This document shows, piece by piece, positions 26,345 through 34,981 of a stretch of 64,000 nucleotides of DNA. A program made the translations under genes and the position numbers. Origin of the DNA: Stagnihabitans sp043721775 (GTDB lineage Bacteria > Pseudomonadota > Alphaproteobacteria > Rhodobacterales > Rhodobacteraceae); NCBI GenBank assembly GCA_043721775.1, contig JAYSQA010000374.1:11228-75227 (forward strand), read 5' to 3'. Below the pieces are notes generated by a model. The model saw only the letters and a program-made list of their open reading frames with translations, was not told where the DNA came from and did no database searches. Every line of letters begins with the position of its first letter. The stretch's first letter is position 1.

Positions 26345-26497
26345 GGTTGTCAAAGCGCTGAACATCCTTGCTTTCTTTCCGCGATAAGCGGTTTCCCTCC
26401 GACGCCCCCCGGCGAATTGACGCTTCGTTAACGCAAGCGTCACGCAATGGTGACGCGGTCTGCCACAAAGTCATCGGCAAACACGGGGGGAAAGATG

Positions 26498-27391
26498 ATG
26501 TCATCGCAGCGGATCGTCGAGACCGTTCAAGTCGCGCTGATTTCCTCGGGGCCGCATGCCAATCTGGCAACCGGCCACCTGGCGCGGCACTTCGGTCTGA
26601 AGATTGCCGAGGCCGAGGCGCTGCTGACGCGGGGGTGTGGTGTGCTTGCGCAGGATATCCCGCGCGCCACTGCACGTGCCGCAATTCCGGTGCTGGCAGC
26701 ATTGGGGTTGCACGTCGAACTTGTGACCAAGAACGCCGAACCCATGATCGAGCGGTTTGATCTGTCCGTACGTCTGAAGAAGACGGAAGCCATACATCTT
26801 GTCCGGTCAACTCTGGCCCGTCTGGGAAGGCCGGGTGATGTCTCGACTGCCGACTTTCGAGGTCCGGCCGGATTGGAGATTGCTGGACTGCCGCGTGCCA
26901 AGGCAGAGGACTGCTGCGCCGCATTGCGCGCGCTTCCCGGGGTAAGTGTGACACAGTGCGGGCAAAGTGGTGCGGCTTACGATGTGTTCGCCCCGATCAA
27001 TGGGCTTGGGGCAGAGATGGCGCAAATTCTGCGGCACATCTCGGTTCTGGCCTGCTCTGCCAAGGATCACTGCCCGCAGATTGCCGTCAACCTTGATCGC
27101 CACATGCTGACGTGTATTTTGGCGCGATTTCCAAAGGCCGGGTTGATCGGCGTCAATCAGGCATTCCAGCGCTATCACCTGACGCTGACCGGACCGGGCC
27201 GCATGTCCGGCCGGGACCTGGCGGATTTCCTTGCGACGCGGGGTTGCAGCTCCGCCGATACGATCGAGGCCGTGACCGCCCGTCGCGCGTTGCGCCTTGA
27301 AAGCGGGCTGACGCGGGCGGCGGCCAAGCAGTTCGTTGCAGACTATGCGATGATCGGCATGACGGTGCGCGCAGATCTGGCCCGAAGCTGA
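26498..27391 (+). CDS. Unrecognised protein with L7/L12-like repeats, at the edge of the flagellar locus
   Basis: 297 residues from the second ATG of a pair at 26495/26498; a GGGGGGA ribosome site ends 6 bases before 26498. An upstream in-frame ATG at 26447 lacks such a site. The first 70 residues (VQVALISSGPHANLATGHLARHFGL, shortened: GP...LARHFGLKIAEAEALL) look like the C-terminal fold of ribosomal protein L7/L12, and two further segments ending in short beta-like stretches (near 70-150 and 215-297) look like weaker repeats. No signal or membrane segment. It lies 121 bases before motB on the same strand, separated by a tandem repeat and a CtrA-like box, so membership in the flagellar system is uncertain. 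Confidence 0.65.
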   Translation: MSSQRIVETVQVALISSGPHANLATGHLARHFGLKIAEAEALLTRGCGVLAQDIPRATARAAIPVLAALGLHVELVTKNAEPMIERFDLSVRLKKTEAIHLVRSTLARLGRPGDVSTADFRGPAGLEIAGLPRAKAEDCCAALRALPGVSVTQCGQSGAAYDVFAPINGLGAEMAQILRHISVLACSAKDHCPQIAVNLDRHMLTCILARFPKAGLIGVNQAFQRYHLTLTGPGRMSGRDLADFLATRGCSSADTIEAVTARRALRLESGLTRAAAKQFVADYAMIGMTVRADLARS

Positions 27392-27436
27392 CCTGATGCG
27401 GGGCTGACCTGATGCGGGGCTGACCTGATGCGGGGC
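27387..27436. repeat. Three tandem copies of a 16-bp repeat
   Basis: The unit GCTGACCTGATGCGGG occurs three times head to tail (27387, 27403, 27419) followed by a two-base partial copy. The first copy overlaps the stop codon of the preceding gene, so copy number changes would not alter that protein. It lies in front of the motB promoter region. Probably a replication-slippage product; a regulatory effect is possible but not shown. Confidence 0.85.
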
Positions 27437-27464
27437 GGACCAAAAGCCGATAAAATGCCAAGGG

Positions 27465-27479
27465 TTAAGCCCGGATTAA
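27465..27479 (+). promoter_or_regulatory. CtrA-type box upstream of motB
   Basis: Exact TTAA-N7-TTAA (TTAAGCCCGGATTAA), the consensus bound by the alphaproteobacterial response regulator CtrA, 33 bases before the motB start codon. Similar boxes precede flgE, fliL/fliF and fliC, which supports it being functional. CtrA controls flagellar genes in Caulobacter and the Fla2 system of Rhodobacter sphaeroides. Confidence 0.65.
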
Positions 27480-27512
27480 CGCCATTCCGCTAAAGTCGGC
27501 CTTGGGTAGACT

Positions 27513-28367
27513 ATGGGTGTGGGAATGGCCGGGCAATCAAATGCCGCGCCAGTCATCATCAAACGCAAGAAGGTCATAATCGGCGGCGGACACCACGGTG
27601 GGGCGTGGAAGGTTGCTTACGCAGATTTTGTGACGGCCATGATGGCCTTCTTCATGCTGATGTGGCTTTTGGGCGCGACGACGGAAAAACAACGCAAGGG
27701 CATCGCGGATTACTTCAATCCGACGATCCCGATCAACCGTGTCTCGGGCGGCGGTGACGGTGCCTTTGGCGGCGAGTCGATCTTCAGTGACAAGACCCTG
27801 GCCAAGAATGGCACCGGGCAGTCGGCGGCACAGCCGGGCGATGAACAGAAATCCGGCGGGGTCGGTGGCAACGCTGCCGGGACGGACAAGGCAGCCGAAG
27901 ATGCCAGCCTCAAACGACTGCAAAGCAAGCTGGAGGGTAAGGGCGGCGAAAGCCAGACCATGGACAGCCTGCTAAGCCACGTCGTCACCAAAGTCACCGA
28001 TGAGGGGCTGGTGATCGAGATGTTTGACGTTGAGGGCAGCCCGCTTTTCGCAAACGACTCCGCAGTGCCAAGCGAAACATTACAAGGAATTACCGCTCTT
28101 TTGTCGGATGTTTTAGGACAAACCCGAAATGCCATCGCGGTGGATGGCTATGTCCACTCTTATCCGGTGATGATGGTTCGGAATCCGATGTGGGATTTGT
28201 CGTCGTCGCGGGCGCAGGTTGTCCGGCAACTGCTTGAAAATGCTGGGATGCCGACTGACCGAATCGCGCGAATCAGCGGGCATGCCGACCGCAAGCCGGC
28301 CACTGCGGACCCGACCGCGATGCGCAACAACCGAATCGAGGTCATCCTGCTGCGCAAGAACCGGTAA
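27513..28367 (+). CDS. motB: Flagellar stator protein MotB
   Basis: 284 residues. A basic N-terminus leads into one membrane helix (ADFVTAMMAFFMLMWLLGA) containing the proton-binding Asp just after the Tyr-Ala pair. A linker of about 80 residues rich in Gly and Lys is followed by an OmpA-like peptidoglycan-binding domain (about 155-284, with ISGHADRKP). It anchors the MotA/MotB proton channel to the cell wall. A second in-frame ATG at 27525 could also be used. Its motA partner is about 10 kb downstream, separated from it by hook and basal-body genes. Confidence 0.93.
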   Translation: MGVGMAGQSNAAPVIIKRKKVIIGGGHHGGAWKVAYADFVTAMMAFFMLMWLLGATTEKQRKGIADYFNPTIPINRVSGGGDGAFGGESIFSDKTLAKNGTGQSAAQPGDEQKSGGVGGNAAGTDKAAEDASLKRLQSKLEGKGGESQTMDSLLSHVVTKVTDEGLVIEMFDVEGSPLFANDSAVPSETLQGITALLSDVLGQTRNAIAVDGYVHSYPVMMVRNPMWDLSSSRAQVVRQLLENAGMPTDRIARISGHADRKPATADPTAMRNNRIEVILLRKNR

Positions 28368-28386
28368 GCCGGTTGGGTTTTACCTG

Positions 28387-28401
28387 TTAGGCTAATCTTA
28401 A
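28387..28401 (+). promoter_or_regulatory. CtrA-type box upstream of flgE
   Basis: TTAG-N7-TTAA (TTAGGCTAATCTTAA), one mismatch from the CtrA consensus, 53 bases before the flgE start. It suggests flgE-flgK-flgL-flgI have their own promoter in addition to any read-through from motB. Confidence 0.5.
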
Positions 28402-28454
28402 GTCGGAGCGTTCAACTTGAACTGGTAAGGTCGAGCTGCAGAAAGGCGCTATCG

Positions 28455-29759
28455 ATGACGATTTCCTCTTCGCTGAATGCGGGGGTGGCAGGGTTGAACG
28501 CGAATGCCAACCGTCTGGCAACCATTTCAGACAACATCGCGAACTCCTCTACCTTTGGCTACAAGCGCGCAACGTCCGAGTTTTATTCGGTCGTCGTGCA
28601 TGGTGACCTCAGCACCGCCTATTCGGCGGGTGGCGTGCGGTCGACCAGCTTTCGTCTGATTGACGAACACGGGCCGCTGATTGGTACGTCCAATCCGACC
28701 GACCTTGCCATTGACGGGCGTGGCTTCATGGCCGTCACCACGATTGACGCGGTCAATCGTGGGGTGGGTGATCTGCCGATTTCGCTGACCACGACAGGCT
28801 CGTTCAAGGCGGATGCCGACGGTATCCTGCGCACGCCGACCGGTCAGGTTCTGATGGGATGGCCGGCCAACCCGGACGGCACACTGTCGAACTTCCCGCG
28901 TGACACGATGAAGGCGATGTCACCGGTCAAGCTGGACCAGAACCAGTATGTGTCGAACCCGACGACCAAGATGTCGCTGGGTGCCAACCTGCCAGCGACA
29001 GCGACGCAAGCCGGGGCCAATGGCCTGACCTATCAGATGTCGGTGCAATATACCGGCAATCTTGGCACACAAGAGACGTTGCATTACGTCTTCACGCCGT
29101 CAGTTCCGGCGACAGGCGCGTCGAACACCTGGAACATGACCATCGCCGATTCGGCGTCAAGCAACGCGGTCATCGCCGAATACAACATCACCTTCGACAG
29201 CAGCCAAAGCGCTGGCGGAACCCTGGCTTCGATCACGACCGTTACCGGGGCAGACTATGACGCTGGCACCGGGGTCATTTCGCTGGCAGTTGGTGGCGGC
29301 AATGTCGACCTTGATATCGGGGCGGTCGGCGTGACCGGCGGCATGACCCAGCTATCCGAAAGCTTTGCGCCGATTGGCAAGGCCACGAACGGCACCCCGG
29401 TTGCGCGCCTGGTTGGGGTCGAAATTGACGACAACGGGTATCTTCATGCCAACTACGACCAGGGCTTTTCCAAGGTCATCTATCAGATTCCCGTAGTGGA
29501 CGTGCCCAACCCGAACGGTCTGGCCTCGCACAGCGACCAGACCTATCAGCTTTCGGCGGAATCGGGACCGTTCTATCTGTGGGATTCGGGCGATGGGCCA
29601 ACCGGTAAGATGGTTGGCTATTCCCAGGAACAATCCACCACGGATGTCACCTCGGAACTGACCAATCTGATCACGACGCAGCGTGCCTATTCCTCCAACG
29701 TCAAGGTGATTCAGACGGTGGACGAGATGCTGCAAGAAACCGCCAACCTCAAGCGATAG
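28455..29759 (+). CDS. flgE: Flagellar hook protein FlgE
   Basis: 434 residues. The N-terminal rod-family signature (SLNAGVAGLNANANRLATISDNIANSSTFGYK, here seen across residues 5-37) and the C-terminal coiled-coil (SELTNLITTQRAYSSNVKVIQT) are those of FlgE. The middle holds the exposed hook domains. It polymerises into the curved hook after export. Followed by flgK with a 9-base gap, so hook and hook-filament junction genes form one transcription unit. Confidence 0.95.
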   Translation: MTISSSLNAGVAGLNANANRLATISDNIANSSTFGYKRATSEFYSVVVHGDLSTAYSAGGVRSTSFRLIDEHGPLIGTSNPTDLAIDGRGFMAVTTIDAVNRGVGDLPISLTTTGSFKADADGILRTPTGQVLMGWPANPDGTLSNFPRDTMKAMSPVKLDQNQYVSNPTTKMSLGANLPATATQAGANGLTYQMSVQYTGNLGTQETLHYVFTPSVPATGASNTWNMTIADSASSNAVIAEYNITFDSSQSAGGTLASITTVTGADYDAGTGVISLAVGGGNVDLDIGAVGVTGGMTQLSESFAPIGKATNGTPVARLVGVEIDDNGYLHANYDQGFSKVIYQIPVVDVPNPNGLASHSDQTYQLSAESGPFYLWDSGDGPTGKMVGYSQEQSTTDVTSELTNLITTQRAYSSNVKVIQTVDEMLQETANLKR

Positions 29760-29768
29760 GAGAGTTAG

Positions 29769-31226
29769 GTGACAATCGGCGGAACTCTTGCCAGCGCCCT
29801 TTCCGGCCTTACGGCCGCGTCCAAACGGGCAGAGCTGGTTTCATCCAACATCGCGAATGCGACGACGCCGGGCTATGGCCGACGGCAATTGCAGGTCACT
29901 GCGCGCACGGTTGGCACCAGCGGGCAAGGGGTTGCGATTGTCGGCGTCGACCGCTCCGTCAATCCGGCGCTGATCAGCGACCGCAGGCTTGCGCAATCGG
30001 CACAGGGGCAGGCGGACACCAAGTCCGCCTTCTACCAACGCATCGAAACGCTGATGGGGACGCCAGATCAGGCCTATTCCGTCAATGGCCGTGTCGCAGC
30101 GCTAGATACTGCCCTGACCGAGGCCGTTTCACACCCCGAGGCTGAGCCTCGGCTGAACGCGGTCCTGAATGCGGCCAAAGGTGTGGCCACCAGCATTGTG
30201 GCCATCGGCAAGGATATCCAGTACGCCCGAACCGCCGCCGATACGGAAATTGCAAGCCAGGTGCAGCAACTGAACGCCGCGCTGGAACGGACCTCGAAGT
30301 TGAACGTTCAGATTCGCAGGGGTTTCGGCGTCGGACAAGACACTTCTGCCCTTCAGGACCAGCGCCAGCAGGTGATTGACCAGATCGCCAAAATCGTGCC
30401 GCTGCGGGAAGTTCAGCAAAGTGATGGGTCTGTTTCGCTTTACACCACGACAGGTGGGGTGCTGGTTGACGGCATCCCATCGGTCTTCGGTTTCACCAGA
30501 ACCTCGGTGATTTCCCCTGCCATGACACTGCAATCGGGCGGCCTATCGGGGCTGACGTTGAATGGCGTCACCACGGCAACTGCGGGCGAATCTTCTGTTA
30601 TTCTTGGTGGGTCTTTGGCCGGCAACTTTGCCGTTCGCGATGATTTGGCTGTCACGGCCCAAACGCAGATTGACGCGGTGGCGCGCGATCTGGTGGAACG
30701 CTTTCAGGACAGCGGACTTGACGCCACGCGGGCCACTGGCGATCCGGGCTTGTTCACGGACAGCGGCTTGGCTTTTGATCCGCAGAATGAGGTTGGCCTT
30801 GCCCAAAGACTGACCGTCAACAGCAAGGTTGATCCCGCAAAGGGCGGCGCGCTTTGGCGAACTCGCGATGGTTTGGGTGCTTCTGTCCCTGGCATCGTCG
30901 GCAATAGCGCCCTGCTGACCGACCTGCGCAGCGCCCTGACGGCAGAACGTACCCCGGCGTCAGGCGGCTTCATGGCCGGTGCACGCAGTTTTTCGGCGCT
31001 GGCCAGCGATCTGCTTTCCACGACCGCCTCCAACAAACTTTCCGCGCAGGGTGAAGCGATCTATGCCGCCGCCCGGCTGGACACCTTCACCTCTATGGAG
31101 GCGCAGGGTGGCGTCGATACCGATCAGGAAATGCAGGACCTTTTGCAGATCGAACAAAACTATGCCGCCAATGCCAAGGTCATCAAAACCGTTGATGACA
31201 TGATCAAAACCCTGATGGATATGTAA
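29769..31226 (+). CDS. flgK: Hook-filament junction protein FlgK
   Basis: 485 residues from a GTG start, short for FlgK but usual in Rhodobacterales. The N-terminus (LASALSGLTAASKRAELVSSNIANATTPGYGRR, in residues 5-38) and C-terminal helix (MQDLLQIEQNYAANAKVIKTVDDM) pair as in other hook-associated proteins. It caps the hook and gives the attachment for FlgL and filament. Its export chaperone FlgN is encoded at 55226-55558. One base separates it from flgL. Confidence 0.93.
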   Translation: MTIGGTLASALSGLTAASKRAELVSSNIANATTPGYGRRQLQVTARTVGTSGQGVAIVGVDRSVNPALISDRRLAQSAQGQADTKSAFYQRIETLMGTPDQAYSVNGRVAALDTALTEAVSHPEAEPRLNAVLNAAKGVATSIVAIGKDIQYARTAADTEIASQVQQLNAALERTSKLNVQIRRGFGVGQDTSALQDQRQQVIDQIAKIVPLREVQQSDGSVSLYTTTGGVLVDGIPSVFGFTRTSVISPAMTLQSGGLSGLTLNGVTTATAGESSVILGGSLAGNFAVRDDLAVTAQTQIDAVARDLVERFQDSGLDATRATGDPGLFTDSGLAFDPQNEVGLAQRLTVNSKVDPAKGGALWRTRDGLGASVPGIVGNSALLTDLRSALTAERTPASGGFMAGARSFSALASDLLSTTASNKLSAQGEAIYAAARLDTFTSMEAQGGVDTDQEMQDLLQIEQNYAANAKVIKTVDDMIKTLMDM

Positions 31227-31227
31227 A

Positions 31228-32235
31228 ATGCCCAACATGACCGTCGGCGATATGGCGAAATCCCTGATCCTCAGCCGTCGGGGCATGAACCTTAAGAACG
31301 CCATGCAAGACCTGTCAACCGAGGCGACAACCGGCCTTGTGTCGGACCAGACCGAACGGTTGCGTGGCAACTATGTTCCCATCGCCGGGATCGAGGCCAG
31401 CCTGTCGCAGCTGGACGCCTATCACACCGTAACGTCCGAAACGCAGGTCATAGCCAGCGTGATGCAGACAACACTGGGCACGATCAATGATCAGTCCAAA
31501 GCGGTCAGTTCGGCCCTGCTCGCCGGTTCGTCTGGTACATCGGCGTTGCAGATCAACGCGATAGGCAATGAGGCTTTGCACCGCTTGGACACCGTGATGT
31601 CGGTGTTGAACACAAGGTTGGGCGAACGTTCGTTGTTTGCGGGCCAAAGCACCGATGCCACCTCGGTGGCCAGTTCCGATACGATGCTGACGGCGCTTGA
31701 AGGCGCCATTTCCTCGGCCGGGGCGGTTTCGGCCAGTGATGTCACGACGGCGGTGAACGCCTGGTTTGATGACCCATCGGGCTATGCAGCCACCGTCTAT
31801 CAAGGCGGAGATGTCCTTGGGCCAGTGCCCATCGGCCCCGACCAGACGGCGCAAATTGATGTCACCGCCAAAGATCCGGCGATTATACAGACCCTGAAGG
31901 GCCTTGCGCTGGCGGCGCTTTTGGGGCGTGGCGTGCTGGCCGGAAGCGATGTAGCAAGGGCCGATCTGGCCAAGCGGGCCGGTGAAAGCCTTGCTGGGTC
32001 GCAAAGCATTATCGTCCAGCTTGGTGCCCGCCTCGGCACAACCGAGGCGACGGTTGAAAATGCCGCGACCCGCAACGATGCCGAGAAGGACGTGCTGCAA
32101 ACCGCGCGCCTGAACCTTCTGTCGGTTGATCCCTACGAGACGGCTGCGAAGTTTCAGGAAACCCAAGGCCAGTTGCAGACGTTGTATGCCCTTACCGCGC
32201 GCGCCTCGCGCCTTAGCCTGGTGGATTTCCTTTGA
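31228..32235 (+). CDS. flgL: Hook-filament junction protein FlgL
   Basis: 335 residues, homologous to flagellins at its ends. The N-terminal helix includes GMNLKNAMQDLSTEATTG and the C-terminal helix ends ALTARASRLSLVDFL. It sits between FlgK and the filament. Start ATG is one base after the flgK stop. Its own stop overlaps the TTG start of flgI, indicating coupling. Confidence 0.9.
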   Translation: MPNMTVGDMAKSLILSRRGMNLKNAMQDLSTEATTGLVSDQTERLRGNYVPIAGIEASLSQLDAYHTVTSETQVIASVMQTTLGTINDQSKAVSSALLAGSSGTSALQINAIGNEALHRLDTVMSVLNTRLGERSLFAGQSTDATSVASSDTMLTALEGAISSAGAVSASDVTTAVNAWFDDPSGYAATVYQGGDVLGPVPIGPDQTAQIDVTAKDPAIIQTLKGLALAALLGRGVLAGSDVARADLAKRAGESLAGSQSIIVQLGARLGTTEATVENAATRNDAEKDVLQTARLNLLSVDPYETAAKFQETQGQLQTLYALTARASRLSLVDFL

Positions 32236-33335
32236 TATTGCGCGCTCTCTGCGTCTCACTGGCCACGCTCATGTCCAGCCCTGCTGCGGCGCAAGCTATT
32301 CGCATCAAGGACCTGGTGGAGTTTGATGGCGTGCGCGGCAACGATCTTGTGGGTTACGGCCTCGTGGTCGGCCTGAATGGCACGGGCGACGGCTTGCGCA
32401 ATTCGCCCTTCACCGAAGAGATCATGTCCAACCTGCTGGAGCGTTTGGGCGTCAACGTCACTGGTGAACAGTTTCAGCCCAAGAACGTGGCCGCCGTCTT
32501 CGTCACCGCCTCGCTGCCGCCCTTCTCACGGGCGGGGGGGCGGATTGACGTGACGGTCTCAGCCATTGGCGACGCGAAAAGCCTGTTGGGCGGCACTTTG
32601 GTGATGACGCCGCTGAATGGTGCGGATGGCCAGATCTATGCCGTGGCGCAGGGCACCATCATTGCCGGAGGTGTCTCGGCCGAGGGTCAGGGTTCCAAGG
32701 TCACCCAAGGGGTTCCCACCTCCGGCACCATCCCCTCCGGCGCGCATGTCGAGCGTGAAGTGCAGTTTGATTTCAGCCAGATGCATTCGGTGCGCTTGGC
32801 GCTGCGGTCGCCGGATTTCACCACGGCCGCGAAGATTGAAGCCGTCATCAACACAGCCTTTGGCGGCAATGTGGCACTGATGCAGGATGCCGGAACCGTT
32901 TCCCTGAACATCGACGCCACCCATATGGACAGCCCGGCCCATGTCATCGCCAGGCTTGAAAACCTGACGGTGGAGCCTGAGTCTCGCGCCCGCGTGGTAG
33001 TCGACCAGCGCAGTGGCACCATCGTGATGGATGACGATGTGCGCATCAGTCACGTCGCCATCGCGCAGGGCAACCTGACCCTGCGTGTGGATGAGATGCC
33101 GCAGGTTGTGCAGCCCAACCCCTTCTCGCAGGGCCAGACCATCACCGTGCCTAACACGAATGCCCAGATCCAGAACGCCCCCGGTACCGGCCTCGCCGAG
33201 GTTCAGGGCGGCGCAAGTCTGTCACAGGTCGTGGCTGGGCTGAACGCCTTGGGTGTGGCGCCGCATGACATGATCGACATCCTGAAAAGCATCAACGCCG
33301 CCGGAGCGCTGCATGCAGAGTTCCTGGTGAACTAA
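32232..33335 (+). CDS. flgI: Flagellar P-ring protein FlgI
   Basis: 367 residues from a TTG at 32232 that overlaps the flgL stop (TTGA). A Sec signal peptide of about 21 residues (LRALCVSLATLMSSPAAAQA) precedes the conserved start of the mature protein (IRIKDLVEFDGVRGNDLVGYGLVVGLNGTGD, in residues 22-53). It forms the periplasmic ring around the rod. It is the last gene before a strong bidirectional terminator. Confidence 0.94.
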   Translation: MILRALCVSLATLMSSPAAAQAIRIKDLVEFDGVRGNDLVGYGLVVGLNGTGDGLRNSPFTEEIMSNLLERLGVNVTGEQFQPKNVAAVFVTASLPPFSRAGGRIDVTVSAIGDAKSLLGGTLVMTPLNGADGQIYAVAQGTIIAGGVSAEGQGSKVTQGVPTSGTIPSGAHVEREVQFDFSQMHSVRLALRSPDFTTAAKIEAVINTAFGGNVALMQDAGTVSLNIDATHMDSPAHVIARLENLTVEPESRARVVVDQRSGTIVMDDDVRISHVAIAQGNLTLRVDEMPQVVQPNPFSQGQTITVPNTNAQIQNAPGTGLAEVQGGASLSQVVAGLNALGVAPHDMIDILKSINAAGALHAEFLVN

Positions 33336-33345
33336 CGTTCACCCA

Positions 33346-33381
33346 AGCAAAATGCCCCGCAGGTGGGCGGGGCATTTTGCT
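33346..33381. terminator. Bidirectional terminator between flgI and fliP
   Basis: A perfect 15-bp inverted repeat (AGCAAAATGCCCCGC with its complement) with a 6-base loop lies 10 bases after the flgI stop and 19 bases after the convergent fliP stop. The outer arms carry AAAA/TTTT, so either strand gives a GC stem with a following U-rich part. It separates the plus-strand hook unit from the minus-strand fliF-fliP unit. Confidence 0.85.
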
Positions 33382-33400
33382 GGCACATCGGTTTCAGCAC

Positions 33401-34126
33401 CTAGCCGCCGGTGTAACTGCGGACCAAGGCGCTGGATACCAGTGTCCACCCATTTGCTACCACGAAAAAGGCGAGTTTGAACGGCAAGGACACCACCGCC
33501 GGAGGCACCATCATCATCCCCATCGACATCAGGATTGCCGCCGTCACAAGGTCGATGATCAGGAAAGGCAGATAGATCAGAAAGCCAATCTGAAACGCCC
33601 GCGAGATTTCTGACAGCATGAAGGATGGCACCAGAAGCGAAAAAGGCGCGTCAGCAAGCTTTGCGGTTTCCCCGGGCCGAAGCGCCTCAAGCGCCGCGAA
33701 AGTGTCAGGATTTGTACGGTTCGCCATGAAGCCGCGGAACGGCGCGGCAATCAACGGAATCGCCTGCTGCACCTGAATCTGGCCAGAGGTCAGCGGCTCC
33801 ACGCCTTTGGTCCAGGCCTCGGTCAAGACAGGATCCATCACGAACCACGTCAAAAACAGCGCCAGACTGACGATCACCATGTTGGGCGGTGACTGCTGTA
33901 GCCCCAAAGCTTGCCGCAGGATCGACAGAACCGTGACGATGAAGGGAAAACAGGTCACCATCACAGCCAGGCCAGGCACGATGCTGAGCAGAGTGACCAG
34001 CATGATGATTTCGACCGACCGGGTCGCCAGTGAGCTGTTGTTGCCGAAATCCAGTGACATCGACTGGGCCAACGCCGGCTCGGCAAGCAAGATCAAAGCC
34101 AGCGTCAGCAGGGCAATACGCCTCAC
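33401..34126 (-). CDS. fliP: Flagellar export gate protein FliP
   Basis: 241 residues with a signal-like N-terminus (RIALLTLALILLAEPALA) followed by four membrane helices. FliP family motifs include SIVPGLAVMVTCFPFIVTVLSILRQALG (in 47-75), SLALFLTWFVM and PSFMLSEISRAFQIGFLIYLPFLIIDL (in 170-197). It forms the FliPQR export pore with FliQ and FliR encoded elsewhere in this locus. Its ATG overlaps the fliN stop (ATGA). No fliO gene was seen next to it. Confidence 0.95.
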   Translation of the reverse strand: MRRIALLTLALILLAEPALAQSMSLDFGNNSSLATRSVEIIMLVTLLSIVPGLAVMVTCFPFIVTVLSILRQALGLQQSPPNMVIVSLALFLTWFVMDPVLTEAWTKGVEPLTSGQIQVQQAIPLIAAPFRGFMANRTNPDTFAALEALRPGETAKLADAPFSLLVPSFMLSEISRAFQIGFLIYLPFLIIDLVTAAILMSMGMMMVPPAVVSLPFKLAFFVVANGWTLVSSALVRSYTGG

Positions 34127-34392
34127 AGCCCACCGCGCAAATTGGCCACTTCCGTTAGCCGGACGGCCAGTTGCCCGGCCTGTTCCCCCTCCAGCTCCTG
34201 CAACTCGCCGCGCGCGATCAGCCGGTCCCCGACGTAAAGCTCCACCGGGTCATCAACGCGGCGGTCCAGCGGCAAGATGGCGTCGCGGCTCAGCCGAAGC
34301 AGGTCTTTCACCATGGGCCTTGCCTTGCCAACCGAGATTGTCACCTCGATCGGCACCTGCGCGAAGGGGTTGCTGTCGGCGGGATCATCCAT
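34123..34392 (-). CDS. fliN: Flagellar switch protein FliN (short form)
   Basis: 89 residues from the ATG at 34392, which overlaps the end of fliH by 8 bases. It is a single SpoA (surface presentation of antigens) domain: VPIEVTISVGKARPMVKDLL, then DDPVELYVGDRLIARGELQELEG. This is the C-ring component that with FliM carries the switch. No FliM or FliG gene occurs in the window. Confidence 0.9.
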   Translation of the reverse strand: MDDPADSNPFAQVPIEVTISVGKARPMVKDLLRLSRDAILPLDRRVDDPVELYVGDRLIARGELQELEGEQAGQLAVRLTEVANLRGGL

Positions 34393-34981
34393 TTGGTCTG
34401 TCCTTTCCGGGAAGGTCGAAGAAGCCGCGCACGGCAGAGGCAATTTCAGCGGTGGCCTTGTCAAGATCCACCTGAGTTTCCACCGTGCCGAGGCGGATGT
34501 AGACCTGCCCCTCGCCCAACGTCGGTTCTTCCTCGATGGTCAGGGGCAGGCCGGTGGCGTGTTCCAGCAACGCCTCGACCGAGGCACGGGCGACAGGGTT
34601 GATCACCAGCGTGACCGGTGCATCGCCAAGCCCCTCTGCCAGCGGCATCAGGGTTTCCAAAACGAAAGGCGCCAGAGTTTCACGGGCAATTTCTGGCAAA
34701 AGCTGGCCGACGATCTGCAACAGCAATGGCTCCACCGCCTTCAGGACGTGATTGCGCGCCTCGTGATAAGTGAAGCTGAGCGTTTGCAGATTGCGCGCCA
34801 GTTCGGCCCGGATCCTTGTCTGATCCTCGGTCATCGCGGCGCTGGCATCATCCCAACCCGCCTTGTAGCCGGTCTCGTACGACGCAAGTTTTTCGTCTTC
34901 AAGCGCCACCCTGTCCAGCACGACGGTATGGGTCTTTTGCGGTTTGGCTTCGGTGTCAAACACCTCAAGCTTCAGGGCCAT
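34385..34981 (-). CDS. fliH: FliH-like flagellar export regulator
   Basis: 198 residues, rich in charged helices, with a central part (LARNLQTLSFTYHEARNHVLKAVEPLL) and a C-terminal region typical of FliH/YscL/V-ATPase E-subunit proteins. FliH binds the FliI ATPase and brings it to the export gate. Sequence identity is low, so the call leans on position: between fliF and fliN, coupled at both ends (TGATG with fliF, 8-base overlap with fliN). Confidence 0.78.
   Translation of the reverse strand: MALKLEVFDTEAKPQKTHTVVLDRVALEDEKLASYETGYKAGWDDASAAMTEDQTRIRAELARNLQTLSFTYHEARNHVLKAVEPLLLQIVGQLLPEIARETLAPFVLETLMPLAEGLGDAPVTLVINPVARASVEALLEHATGLPLTIEEEPTLGEGQVYIRLGTVETQVDLDKATAEIASAVRGFFDLPGKDRPNG

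Noticed and set aside
26419..26441. GACGCTT inverted repeat around GTTAAC before the L7/L12-like gene
   Set aside because: Seven-base arms with an off-centre inner palindrome; no T-run for a terminator and no second half for CtrA, so no function is claimed.
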